This document shows, piece by piece, positions 8,880 to 16,981 of a DNA stretch of 64,000 bases; within the stretch, counting starts at the first letter, position 1, and every line of letters starts with the position of its first letter. Where the stretch lies: assembly GCF_014200455.1 (NCBI RefSeq), contig NZ_JACHBW010000027.1, forward strand, positions 1-64,000, in the 5' to 3' direction. This DNA is from Paraburkholderia bannensis. Lineage in GTDB: Bacteria > Pseudomonadota > Gammaproteobacteria > Burkholderiales > Burkholderiaceae. The notes beneath the pieces are model-generated. The model saw nothing but the letters and a program-made list of their open reading frames with translations. It had not been told where the DNA came from and ran no database searches. The translations under genes were made by a program, and so were the position numbers.

Positions 8880-8970
8880 GATCACTCCAGTGGAATGTTG
8901 GTGATATGTCCAGTCTGCCAGGCTTCTTTCGAAGTCAAGTCGGCGCACACGGCGTAGCGCCTCTTTTTTT

Positions 8971-9033
8971 AGGCCGGAAAGCTCCACAAAAACTGCATCA
9001 TTTCGGCTAAAGCGTTGCAGGCGCCTGCAAAAC
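8971..9033. promoter_or_regulatory. Conserved intergenic element S, copy 1
   Basis: Matches copies at 24117 and 42247 without gaps over about 60 bp. It begins GCCGGAAAGCT, continues through CACAAAAACTGCA and CGGCTAAA, and ends in the perfect 16-bp palindrome TTGCAGGCGCCTGCAA (9015-9030). It lies between the divergent NERD gene and the plus-strand gene at 9333. Probably a binding region for a plasmid-encoded regulator. Confidence 0.6.
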
Positions 9034-9118
9034 GCGACTCATCGCGAAAGCTGCTGCGAATTCGTGATCATTGCGCGGGAGCGCATGGCTGCGCATCCAC
9101 TACGCTGGCTACATCCTC

Positions 9119-9160
9119 GCGTCCCGCACGCATCGACCTGGCAGCACGGGCACCGTGCCG
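9119..9160 (+). ncRNA. Two-hairpin leader element, copy A
   Basis: First hairpin GCGT-cccgc-ACGC, linker ATCGACC, second hairpin GCACGG-gca-CCGTGC, then a pyrimidine-rich tract. CGAAAGC lies 74 bp upstream (9045). The gene at 9333 is downstream, so this would be its 5' leader. See the separate finding on the recurring leader. Confidence 0.6.
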
Positions 9161-9332
9161 CCCCTTCCTTTTCCTGTCCCCTCGGTGAGAGTCCGTTCGC
9201 AGTCGTCCGTCCATCGGTGCGGGCCACTGCGAACGTGCTCCGCGCACCGGTTTTCCTTGCTCAATCCGAGCATCGAAATCACCAGGCAAAACCTGGACAT
9301 TTTCTTGTGCGTTTATTTTTCTGGAGAGAAAA

Positions 9333-9689
9333 ATGCTGGAGCATTTCGTTAAAGCCGTTCTCAAGTCGCCGGGCAAGCTGCTCGCCCTGTGCTTCGTTGT
9401 CTATCTCGCCTCGACGTCTTTCTTCGTTGGCGTGTTCCTTGCCGTAGCCACGGTGTACTGGTTGCGCAAGCAACTTATGCTCAAGGCCAAGGCCCTTCAG
9501 GCCGCCGACGCTGAAATCGAGCGTCAGCGTGTCGATCAGGCGCGTGATGAAGCGCTCAAGAAAGCGGCTGCCGCAAACAGTGCGCAGGAGCCGTCGGCTC
9601 CCGCCCCTGCACCCGAGGCAACACCGATCCGGCAATACGCCAAATCGGCAGTTGTTATCCCCATGAAGAAGACGGGCACCCGACACTAG
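9333..9689 (+). CDS. Small membrane protein with coiled-coil and Pro/Ala tail
   Basis: 118 residues. A hydrophobic stretch at about 14-42 spans the membrane once or twice, then a charged helix (50-78) and a Pro/Ala-rich linker. GGAGAG precedes the ATG by a standard distance. First gene behind leader copy A and element S copy 1. No family recognised. Confidence 0.65.
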   Translation: MLEHFVKAVLKSPGKLLALCFVVYLASTSFFVGVFLAVATVYWLRKQLMLKAKALQAADAEIERQRVDQARDEALKKAAAANSAQEPSAPAPAPEATPIRQYAKSAVVIPMKKTGTRH

Positions 9690-9798
9690 GGTCCGTCAGT
9701 CACACCACCGCGGCGCTTGCTGCGGTGGCCCTTACCTACGCCGGGAATCCATTCCCGGTCTGGGTGATGCGATTGCCCGGCCGCGTCCGGAGCAATCC

Positions 9799-10230
9799 AT
9801 GAAACCAGAAGTCGCTGCATGGCAGCTCGACATCTTTGGCGGCGAGGCCACTCCGGTACTCGTCGTTCCTCCCAAACCCGATCCCCTTCCTGATCCGCAT
9901 CTCTGGAGCGCGTCCGTGCGTGAAGGCATGGTCGACGCGCTGATCTCGCTGGCACGCGATAGCCGTCGCGGCGACCGCATGCCGGAATCCCTCATGGATT
10001 GCGCTTCGATGCTTAGCGAACGGTTGCGTAACGTGAAACTGGATGTCGATGACTATCGCGCCACGCTCGGCTGGATCATGGGCTATTGGGACGGCGCGCT
10101 TTCCTACGAGCACGTGTGCAGCGTCAACGGAGTTGATCCCGAGACCCTGCAAACCGTGATCCTGGATACGCCGCTACTGGCACGCGATCTCGAAGAACTC
10201 AAGCGTATCTGCTTCGGATCGCTGCTCTAG
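9799..10230 (+). CDS. Hypothetical protein, 143 residues
   Basis: GGAG seven bases before the ATG. The protein is acidic, begins with a Pro-rich segment (15-32) and continues as a helical domain with several Trp and Tyr. It is followed after nine bases by the next ORF with its own AGGAG, so both belong to a unit running towards ssb. I do not recognise it. The hairpin-rich gap before it (9690-9798) has no clear T tract. Confidence 0.65.
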   Translation: MKPEVAAWQLDIFGGEATPVLVVPPKPDPLPDPHLWSASVREGMVDALISLARDSRRGDRMPESLMDCASMLSERLRNVKLDVDDYRATLGWIMGYWDGALSYEHVCSVNGVDPETLQTVILDTPLLARDLEELKRICFGSLL

Positions 10231-10239
10231 GAGAACCAT

Positions 10240-11100
10240 ATGGCAGTCCCTTATTTCTTCCGCGCATTAGCGGAGCTCTTTCCTCATGTGGCGGGTGGTG
10301 CGAGTAGTGCCCAGCGACCTGCCCACACCGCACCGGCCGCCGCCTCGAAGCCCGAGGCACCACGTCATGTCGGACGTGGTGCAGACAACGAAACCTTCGT
10401 CACCATCGACGGCGTTCCCAATCTCTTCGTCGATGAAGGCGATTGCGTTGTTCAGTTCCTTCCGGCATTTGAAGAGGCACCGGGAGAGACGCGCTTCGGC
10501 ACCAAGATCCTTCCGGCGCTGTCGCCTCACTGGGCGGTTGCGAATCAACATGCACTGCCGCTACGCGATGCCATCGCGGCCGCGATTCGTGCAAAAAGCG
10601 CGCGGCAGCCGCACTACGTACTCGCCGATGCCCCGGTGCAGTCGCACGGGCATGGGCAACGCGAGACAGTCGCTCACCACGATCGGCCCGTGCCGTCCGC
10701 GACGGAACGACCACGCCGGCCAGCGGGTACTACGCGCACGCCTGGCACGGCTGGCGCGAATGGCAAGAATGGCGCGCCGGGGCGCGGCGATCTGGCGGCA
10801 ACGATCGGTCGCATTGTGTGCTGGGGCGAGGAGGAGTTTCCGAACCGCAAGCCATACGGCAAGCCGTTCTATACCTCGTTCGCGATGCATGTCGACACAG
10901 CGCTGGGCGAACAGATCCTTCAGGGCGAAGGGCTCAAGGATGCGATCGCTGAGTCACGCTGTCAGGTGGGCGATCACGTCACAGTGCGTCGTCTTCGCAA
11001 GGTCAAGGTCGCCGCTTTTCACGAAAGTGGCCAGCCCGTTCTCAAAAACGGCCAGCAGGTCTACTGGGACAAGTGGCTCTGGTCCATCACTCTTAAATAA
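10240..11100 (+). CDS. Hypothetical protein encoded upstream of ssb
   Basis: 286 residues. An N-terminal part (1-140) is joined by a Gly/Ala/Pro-rich linker (150-185) to a compact C-terminal domain (about 187-286) with WGEEEFPNRKPYGKPFY and an ending KWLWSITLK. The terminal domain has the look of a small beta-barrel of the kind found in plasmid DNA-processing proteins, but I cannot name it. The ssb gene follows after 14 bp, suggesting a role in single-stranded DNA handling. Confidence 0.6.
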   Translation: MAVPYFFRALAELFPHVAGGASSAQRPAHTAPAAASKPEAPRHVGRGADNETFVTIDGVPNLFVDEGDCVVQFLPAFEEAPGETRFGTKILPALSPHWAVANQHALPLRDAIAAAIRAKSARQPHYVLADAPVQSHGHGQRETVAHHDRPVPSATERPRRPAGTTRTPGTAGANGKNGAPGRGDLAATIGRIVCWGEEEFPNRKPYGKPFYTSFAMHVDTALGEQILQGEGLKDAIAESRCQVGDHVTVRRLRKVKVAAFHESGQPVLKNGQQVYWDKWLWSITLK

Positions 11101-11114
11101 AGGAAGTTTTCATC

Positions 11115-11714
11115 ATGGCATCCGTCAACAAGGTGATTCTCGTCGGCAATCTCGGCGCGGACCCGGAAGTGCGTTATCTGCCCAGCGGCGACGCTGTGGC
11201 CAATATTCGTCTCGCGACCACCGACCGCTACAAGGACAAGGCGTCGGGCGAGTTCAAGGAAATGACCGAGTGGCACCGGGTGAACTTTTTCGGGCGCCTG
11301 GCCGAGATCGTCAGCGAGTACCTTAAAAAGGGCTCGTCGGTCTATATCGAAGGGCGTATCCGTACGCGCAAGTGGCAGGCGCAGGACGGCACCGACCGCT
11401 ACTCGACGGAGATCATCGCGGACCAGATGCAGATGCTTGGCGGCCGCAACGGCGGTGGCCAGCAGCGCGGCGACAGCCAGCATCACGACGGCGACGACGG
11501 TAGCTTCGAGTCGGCACCGCCGGCGCGCTCATCGCAGACCACGCGTGGCACGCGCAATGAGGATTCGGGCGTTGCGCCGCGCTCGCGCGTACCGCAGTCT
11601 TCTGCAGGCGGCGGTGGCGCCAACCGCGCGCCGTCCGCGGGCGGCTTTGCAGATTTCGACGACGACATCCCCTTCCAGGGTTTGTATGCACGCGCCGCAT
11701 GGGCTGCAATCTGA
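11115..11714 (+). CDS. ssb: Single-stranded DNA-binding protein
   Basis: 199 residues. The OB-fold is clear (starts ASVNKVILVGNLGADPEVRY; WHRVNFFGRLAEI; EGRIRTRKWQ), followed by a Gly/Gln/Ser-rich linker. The usual acidic tip DFDDDIPF is present but is not the C-terminus: twelve further residues follow. In bacterial SSB the free terminal Phe docks partner proteins, so partner binding may be altered. AAGGAAG precedes the ATG. Typical plasmid ssb that protects transferred DNA in the recipient. Confidence 0.93.
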   Translation: MASVNKVILVGNLGADPEVRYLPSGDAVANIRLATTDRYKDKASGEFKEMTEWHRVNFFGRLAEIVSEYLKKGSSVYIEGRIRTRKWQAQDGTDRYSTEIIADQMQMLGGRNGGGQQRGDSQHHDGDDGSFESAPPARSSQTTRGTRNEDSGVAPRSRVPQSSAGGGGANRAPSAGGFADFDDDIPFQGLYARAAWAAI

Positions 11715-11788
11715 TCCCGAACGTTCTCACCTTCCGGATTTGCTGATCCTGTAAATCCTCACCTACGTTTCGCGGCGCACCCTCGGGT

Positions 11789-11834
11789 GCGTCGTGCGAC
11801 GCATCTCATTCGCCGCGCTGCCACATCCATGTGG
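11789..11834 (+). ncRNA. Two-hairpin leader element, diverged copy I
   Basis: GCGTC-gtgc-GACGC (11789-11802), ATC, and after a longer linker the hairpin CCACAT-cc-ATGTGG (11821-11834). It precedes the primase gene. No CGAAAGC lies at the usual distance, so this is a weaker member. Confidence 0.4.
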
Positions 11835-11974
11835 GCGCCGATCCCGTTGATCCCGACACAGGAAACCTGCTGAAAAGATCCGCTCGCGCCAGGCGCAGGC
11901 CGCTCTTTTGAGCACGCGTTTTCACGCCTGTCTCAGGCACCGACCCAACCCACTTCCTCCCAGGAGAGTGACAT

Positions 11975-13114
11975 ATGAGTACGACTGGACGCGGGCTATC
12001 GCCCGAGCAGCGCGACTGGCTGCAACGCACGCTGAAGGGATTTGCGCTCTCTCCTGAGGCGTGGATCTCGACCTTGATGAGCTACGGCATCGCTGCAAGC
12101 TATCTGACCGGAAAGGCAACGTCCTGCCCGGTTTGCGGCGGCGACGACCGCTTTACCTATGACAACAGGCACGGTCGGGGCGACTGGGTGTGCCGCAAAT
12201 GCAACGACGGCGATCCGATGGGCGGCGATGGTCTGCAACTGATCACGCGGGTGAACCGCATCGGCCTCTTCAAGCTGATGCGCGAACTCACGGGCGGTGC
12301 GCCGTCGTCGTCGAAACGGGCGGTTGCCGATTTCAAGGCGCCGCGGCCGAAGCGAAAGGCCAGCCCGGCTTTCGTTGAAAAGCGCCTCACGGACATGTGG
12401 AATGCCGCAAGGCCGCAGGCTACGGGCGATCTCTCCATGCGCTATCTGCAGTAGCGTGTGCCGGGCCTGACGGCCGGTCCCTCAAGGGCGCTGCGACTTG
12501 GCATGCTTGAGTACCGTCATGATCGCAAGGTGCTCGGCGAATGGCCGGGCATTCTTGCCCGGTTCGAATTGCCCGATGGGCGGCTCGGCACGCTGCATCG
12601 CACGTTTCTCGATCCGGTCACGCCCGCGAAGGCGTCGATCGTGTCCCCGGACGGGGAGATTCTGGATGTGAAACTCAATGACATGACGCTCAACCCGCTT
12701 GCGGGAGGCGCTGTGCGTCTGATGCAACCGGTTGATGGTGAGATCGGCGTCGGCGAAGGACTGGAGACGGTGTACGGCGGCTTCATGGAGACCAGCGTGC
12801 CGGTCTGGAACTGTCTGAACCGCGTTCTGCTTTCGCAGTTCGTTGTCCCGGAAGGTTTCGGAATCAAGGTCGTGCACATCTTTATGGACTTTGATCACGT
12901 CGACCCGAAGACCGGCAAGTCGCCGGGCGTTGTGGCCGGCATGGCGCTCGCGAAGCGTTTGCGTGCCGAAGGTTACACCGTCGTGCTGCACCGCCCGCGC
13001 GTGCGTGGGACCGACTTCGCAGATCAGTGGACGACGCGCTATCTGGCGTCGCGTATGAGTGGCCCGTTGGGCCGTCAGGCATCGCCTTCGCCACGCGTGG
13101 CGCGGGCCTTCTGA
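11975..13114 (+). pseudogene. Plasmid primase (zinc finger plus Toprim) split by an in-frame TAG
   Basis: The reading frame runs from 11975 to 13114 but is interrupted by TAG at 12452-12454. The first part (159 residues) carries a CHC2-like zinc finger (CPVCGGDDRF ... VCRKC). The second part continues without frameshift and holds the Toprim-like half (VGEGLETVYGG, HIFMDFDHVD). In primases of this type the two halves are one protein that makes primers after conjugative transfer. The second half could restart at GTG 12458, but no ribosome site is visible. Nonsense mutation, readthrough or sequencing error are all open. Confidence 0.75.
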
Positions 13115-13118
13115 AGTA

Positions 13119-13142
13119 CCGCCATCAGGCGGCTTTTCTTTT
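13119..13142 (+). terminator. Terminator after primase
   Basis: Stem CCGCC-atca-GGCGG followed by a T-rich tract, five bases past the primase stop. Confidence 0.8.
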
Positions 13143-13211
13143 TAACCAGCCCGGTGGGGATTCGTCCCCGCCGGGGATGGTCCGTCGGGCTCTTTTCTCT
13201 TGAGGTGGGAA

Positions 13212-13430
13212 ATGAGCTTCTTTCAGATGAAGGTGGGTAACCGCTTTACGATCGTCGCAACGAATGGCGCTGCAAACGGGCATCAGCCGGTATGTAAATC
13301 GGAAGCGACGGGCTTCGACGTGTTCGACCGGATCAGCTGCAAAACTGTCGCACGTGATGAGCCGTTCGAGACGGCATTTGATTTTTGCACGCGCCGACTT
13401 GCGGTTTTGTCGGCACATCGTGTGCAATGA
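13212..13430 (+). CDS. Hypothetical protein, 72 residues
   Basis: ATG at 13212 follows GAGGTGGGA. It starts SFFQMKVGNRFTIVATNGAA, a short beta-rich protein, and is closed by the terminator at 13449. It stands alone between two terminators. No recognised family. Confidence 0.6.
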   Translation: MSFFQMKVGNRFTIVATNGAANGHQPVCKSEATGFDVFDRISCKTVARDEPFETAFDFCTRRLAVLSAHRVQ

Positions 13431-13448
13431 TTCCAGCACTTGAAACAG

Positions 13449-13487
13449 CGGCGGCCCCAGAGCAATTTGGTGCCGCCGTTTTTTTTC
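13449..13487 (+). terminator. Terminator between convergent genes
   Basis: Arms CGGCGGC and GCCGCCG separated by 16 bases and followed by nine T. Closes the 13212 gene; the facing gene ends at 13504. Confidence 0.75.
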
Positions 13488-13503
13488 GCATGTACATAGC
13501 GCG

Positions 13504-13779
13504 TCAGAAGAGGCGCAGCCACCACACCAGCAGAAAGAGCGCGCCGCGCAGGATGTACTCGCCGCCTGCCGCGGCGATGCACGCGAACGCCGACACGATG
13601 CCGATAAACTCGCCAGTGCTGTGCAGGCCGAGGCTGTAAAGCCAGATCGAGAACAACCATATCGCGTAGCAGGCTGCGGCGATGGCGGCCCGCTGCCCGA
13701 TCACGGGCCACTGCCTGAACCGTAGCCAGGCCCGGGCGAGTCTTGCCATCCAGTCCTGTTCCATGGCGCGCACTTCCAT
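13504..13779 (-). CDS. Small multi-spanning membrane protein
   Basis: 91 residues, mostly hydrophobic: helices at about 28-50, 55-72 and 76-90, with basic and aromatic residues at the N-terminus. Its ATG overlaps the stop of the upstream 52-residue gene (TAATG), so the two are translationally coupled. Function unknown; a membrane partner encoded beside the actin-type partition locus. Confidence 0.65.
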   Translation of the reverse strand: MEVRAMEQDWMARLARAWLRFRQWPVIGQRAAIAAACYAIWLFSIWLYSLGLHSTGEFIGIVSAFACIAAAGGEYILRGALFLLVWWLRLF

Positions 13780-13937
13780 TATTCAGCGTCCTGCTTGCGC
13801 TGGGCGAGGCTGTACGACAGTTCGCCAAATTTCCAGCCAGCGACGGCAACGGCGGCGATTGCAGCCAGATAGACCCACGTGAGCGGCTCGTTCAGACGTT
13901 CGCCGTGGAGGATAGCGTTGAGCAGTTGATATTCCAT
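13779..13937 (-). CDS. Tiny single-span membrane protein, 52 residues
   Basis: A clean short gene: AAGGAGAA eight bases before ATG 13937, then MEYQLLNAILHGE, one membrane helix (about 18-35) and a charged tail ending RKQDAE. The stop overlaps the next ATG. A TTGACT sequence at 14030-14035 on the minus strand, inside the first downstream repeat, may be part of its promoter. Confidence 0.7.
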   Translation of the reverse strand: MEYQLLNAILHGERLNEPLTWVYLAAIAAVAVAGWKFGELSYSLAQRKQDAE

Positions 13938-13969
13938 TTTGGATTCTCCTTCAGTTATCGGTGAGGGTT

Positions 13970-14387
13970 ATGCACCGGTGCATGGTGATTGCACCGGTAC
14001 TTGAATTCATGATGCCACGCCTCTGGCGAAGTCAAGGCGCGGCGAACAACGTGCGTTTGCGCTGGTGTCATGGACCGGTGCATGGTGATTGCTCCGGTGC
14101 AAGAGTTCGCGTTTCGAGGCCTGTAGTGAAGTCGATGCACGGCGAACAGCGTGCGCTTCGCGCTGGTGTCATGGACCGGTGCATGGTGATTGCACCGGTG
14201 CAAGAGTTCGCGTTTCGAGGCCTGTAGTGAAGTCAAGGCGCGGCGAACAACGTGCGCTCCGCGCTGGTGTCTTGCACCGGTGCATGGTGATTGCACCGGT
14301 GCAAGAGTTCGCATTTCGAGGCCTGTAGTGAAGTCGATGCACGGCGAACAGCGTGCGCTTCGCGCTGGTGCCATGCACCGGTGCATA
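13970..14387. repeat. Four 101-bp tandem repeats with GCACCGGTGC palindromes
   Basis: Units of 100-101 bp start at about 13970, 14070, 14171, 14272 and a terminal partial at 14373. Each begins with an ATGCACCGGTGCAT-type palindrome (sometimes TGGACCGGTGCA), followed 21 bp later by TTGCACCGGTGCAA, then a conserved spacer including GTAGTGAAGTC and CGGCGAACA. It abuts the small partner gene of the ParM-like ATPase. A centromere (parC-like) or operator array is likely. ORFs in it are repeat artefacts. Confidence 0.75.
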
Positions 14388-14405
14388 GCGTCCGGCTAGC
14401 ACCGC

Positions 14406-14738
14406 TCAATTAAACGGGAGATCCTCTAGGTAGCTGCCAAACACGCTGCCGGATGTGTCGGAGTCTTCGACCCGAACTGCGTCAAAGTCACCTGCTTCGC
14501 TGGTCGCCGCATCTGAGGCTGAAAGTGGCGGGCTGGTGTCGGCTTGCGGTCGGGCAGGCTCAGACGGCCTGAGTCCGTGATAAGCGCCAGATGACTCTCC
14601 CCGCAGGTGCGCTTCTGCCAGAGCGCGGAATACGGCCGCGCGCTCCCGCGCAGTCGCGCACGCGCGCAACCGCTCATACAGCAACGGATGCTGCAACTGC
14701 GGGACCGTGATCTCCATCACGAATTTGCCGTTCATGCT
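14406..14738 (-). CDS. Small ParM-partner protein, candidate ParR/StbB-like adaptor
   Basis: 110 residues starting MNGKFVMEITVPQLQHP at an ATG that overlaps the end of the actin-like gene. A helical N-terminal half (15-50) is followed by an acidic, Ser/Ala-rich tail. Actin-type plasmid partition systems pair the ATPase with a small DNA-binding adaptor encoded just downstream; the position fits, but I see no clear ribbon-helix-helix, so the role is inferred. Confidence 0.6.
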   Translation of the reverse strand, partial: SMNGKFVMEITVPQLQHPLLYERLRACATARERAAVFRALAEAHLRGESSGAYHGLRPSEPARPQADTSPPLSASDAATSEAGDFDAVRVEDSDTSGSVFGSYLEDLPFN

Positions 14739-15739
14739 GCGCGGCGCTCGCGAGCGAGACCGGCTTCGCCGACGAGCAGATAGCCTCGTGCGTTCGCGAT
14801 GCACGGCGAGTCAATCACTTCGATGATGAGGCGAGGAAAGGCACGCCGAAGGACTGATGCGTACAGCGCCGCGCCGCCGCCGGACAGGATGACGGATCGC
14901 ACGTTCGGCATCTTGCCCACCTTGCGCTGGATTTCCTTCACGACGCCGGCGATGACGGGCTCGGCCTTCTCAAGGTATGGACCGAGGTCGATGTCCTTGC
15001 TGAAAAAGCGCAGTGTCGTGCGCTCACGCAGCGCCTCGTCGATCATCTCGATACAGTCGCAGTCTTCGCCTTCATCCAGGGAAATCAGATTGGCGATTCG
15101 CTGGTAGATGTGCGACGCGCCTCCGGGCGTGCCGCCGCTGAGGACGTTATTGATTGTGAAGCCCGTCGCGTACACCCAGTCGGTCGTGAAATAGCCGACG
15201 TCGATAACGAGGTGCTGGTCGCTGGGATTGAAGTTCTTTCCGCGCGTACTGGATGCGAGGATGAGCGAACCCAGCGGTTGCGGGATCACGACGACCTTGT
15301 CGATCGTGACACGACCGCATCCAAAATCCATTTCTCCACAAAAGCGCTCCTTGAGCGTATCGGAGTACGTCTTAAGGTTGTGCACGGGCAGCCCGAGTAC
15401 GAGACGTTCGATGTGGGTGACGCCCGCGAAGTGGATCGCACCAAAAAGCAGTGCGGCGTAGTTGTCAGTGGTGACGTAGTCGGCGGCGAGTGCCCGGCCG
15501 GTTAGTCCGTGGACCGCGTTGAGCGGTACGCCCGGACCGACCTCATATTCGATCTTGTCGATCGTCACGGTGACGACCTTGCGGGTGGTCATCGTACCGT
15601 CGCCGTGACCTAAGTTAAGCGTCGCGGCGAGCGGCGCGAGCGACGGGAACATATCCGTTGCAATTGAGCCACCGGCAGCACGGTAAGCGTATTTCGTGTT
15701 GCCGTAGCCGACGTCGATAGCGAAGACGGAAGTTTTCAT
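14732..15739 (-). CDS. Actin-like ATPase, ParM/StbA family (PRTRC system protein D-like)
   Basis: 335 residues. Actin-fold signatures: phosphate-1 loop AIDVGYGNTKYA at the N-terminus, phosphate-2 loop VIDVGYFTTDWV in the middle, adenosine loop ILSGGGAALYA near the C-terminus. ATG 15739 follows GGAGAG by eight bases; the upstream extension to 15862 overlaps the operator repeats. Filament-forming ATPases of this type move plasmids. PRTRC gene sets include a protein D of this family, so it may serve that cassette although it lies 11 kb from the rest. Confidence 0.85.
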   Translation of the reverse strand: MKTSVFAIDVGYGNTKYAYRAAGGSIATDMFPSLAPLAATLNLGHGDGTMTTRKVVTVTIDKIEYEVGPGVPLNAVHGLTGRALAADYVTTDNYAALLFGAIHFAGVTHIERLVLGLPVHNLKTYSDTLKERFCGEMDFGCGRVTIDKVVVIPQPLGSLILASSTRGKNFNPSDQHLVIDVGYFTTDWVYATGFTINNVLSGGTPGGASHIYQRIANLISLDEGEDCDCIEMIDEALRERTTLRFFSKDIDLGPYLEKAEPVIAGVVKEIQRKVGKMPNVRSVILSGGGAALYASVLRRAFPRLIIEVIDSPCIANARGYLLVGEAGLARERRAA

Positions 15740-15787
15740 ATGTTTCTCTCCAGAAAGCATGGGTACGCGTTGGGTGGATCCGCTACC

Positions 15788-15934
15788 AAACTCCGGGATA
15801 AAGTCCGGGTTTGAGAGCGCAACAAAGCAAAGTCCGGGTTTATCCCGGAGTTCGTGAAGCACACCTCATGAAACTCCGGGTTTATCCCGGAGATTCCTGG
15901 GGCTGCCAGGCAAACTCCGGGTAAATGTCCGACT
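15788..15934. repeat. Four-copy TCCGGG repeat upstream of the ParM-like gene
   Basis: Core ACTCCGGGTTTATCCCGGAGT (perfect arms ACTCCGGG / CCCGGAGT) at 15829 and 15871, with two diverged copies at 15788 and 15912. Copies step by 41-42 bp, four helical turns, so a protein could bind one face. In R1-type systems the centromere overlaps the parM promoter, which makes this array a rival candidate for the centromere or operator. Confidence 0.7.
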
Positions 15935-16050
15935 TTCTGAATCCAGTCTATCGAGCGGATTGCGAAGTCAAGTCAGCGAAAGCACGCGGGATCAGGGGAT
16001 CTTTTGCCCTGACGCGCTTGCCATGAGGCCGTATCCTTGCAATACCTGCC

Positions 16051-16088
16051 GCGTCCCTGACGCATCGACCAGAAGTGCCAGGCACTTC
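16051..16088 (+). ncRNA. Two-hairpin leader element, copy B
   Basis: GCGTC-cct-GACGC (16051-16063), ATCGACC, then a perfect GAAGTGCC-a-GGCACTTC hairpin (16072-16088). CGAAAGC lies 74 bp upstream (15977). A terminator-like hairpin with eight T follows near 16156-16185, so the leader may be attenuated before the structured region and recombinase downstream. Confidence 0.65.
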
Positions 16089-16155
16089 GTGCGTCTTCTC
16101 TCAGGCCCAATAGGCCAAAACCCCCGGCCCGCCAGGGCCAGAAATTCCCGACTGT

Positions 16156-16185
16156 CCGCTCTCCACCGTGAGGCGGCTTTTTTTT
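16156..16185 (+). terminator. Terminator-like hairpin in the recombinase leader
   Basis: Short stem CCGC / GCGG around a 13-base loop, followed by a run of eight T. Weak stem but strong T tract. If functional it would stop transcripts that start at leader copy B unless antiterminated. Confidence 0.45.
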
Positions 16186-16204
16186 CAATCAGATCAAGTC
16201 CACC

Positions 16205-16980
16205 GTGATCCATATTGAGGACCACTGGACAGTGCGATATCCATGCGATTGGCGGGTGTCCGCCGCAATGTGGCGCAATGAGGAAGTGTGGACGCGGACA
16301 GTTGGACAGTTCGCGACCACGTTCTCATGCGCCTGCACACGTTCCTTCAGCCTGAGTGCTGGGTGCGTTCACGAAGCCCGATACACCGCGGCGGAGATGA
16401 ACGTGCTTCGGAACGGGGGAGAGCCTGCGCGCTGGCCACGCCAGTGAAAACGCGCCTCCTCGTACGGAAGACAGAACGGTCCGCGCAGCCGTCACCAGAA
16501 ATGCGCAACAGGAATTACCCGGCAGCTGGCCCGGGTGCGTGCACGACACCGCGTCGTTCACGCCATCCAGATACGGAAACGTATCCGGGGCCGGTCGGGT
16601 AGCCACGGGATGCGGCAAAGCCCTGAGAGCACGACAGCACGCAGCGGATCGCAATGCGATTTAGCTTGCAGTCGAGCATCAGGCAGGCAGTCAACGCGGG
16701 AGCGGATTTGCGCGAAGCGCAGGTCGGGCCCGTGCCGCAGCAAGGTGGACAGTCGGAACGCATCTCTTCCGTGCGTCGGGCTGATCGGATGGAATCGCTA
16801 AAGGACAGGAAGGCAGTAACCCCGCGCCGGGGGCATCGGCGAAGCCGGTTGGTAACTGGCGAAGGATGAAGACCTCTGCGCGCGATGGCGATGTCTGGCA
16901 GGGACATCACACCGCAGCCGCTGGGGACGTGGTTCGGGTCGTCGCGAAAACGCGCGGCGCGACAGCGCAACGGAGAAAAA
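16205..16980 (+). ncRNA. Hairpin-rich 780-nt region, candidate large structured RNA
   Basis: No convincing ORF on either strand, yet many short perfect hairpins: CACTG-ga-CAGTG near 16224, GGCGG-gtgt-CCGCC near 16252, a nested GCGCG/CTGGC-cac-GCCAG stem near 16429, GATACG-gaaa-CGTATC (16569-16584, a GNRA tetraloop), TGCGC-gaa-GCGCA near 16708, CCCCG-cgc-CGGGG near 16819 and GATGTC...GACATC near 16890. It ends at the ribosome site of the recombinase gene. This density suggests a structured leader or free-standing RNA. A decayed element is the alternative. Confidence 0.45.
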
Positions 16981-16981
16981 C

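Noticed and set aside
13955..14402. Several 60-140-residue ORFs on both strands
   Set aside because: They translate the 101-bp tandem repeats and show the same peptide repeated with frame changes.
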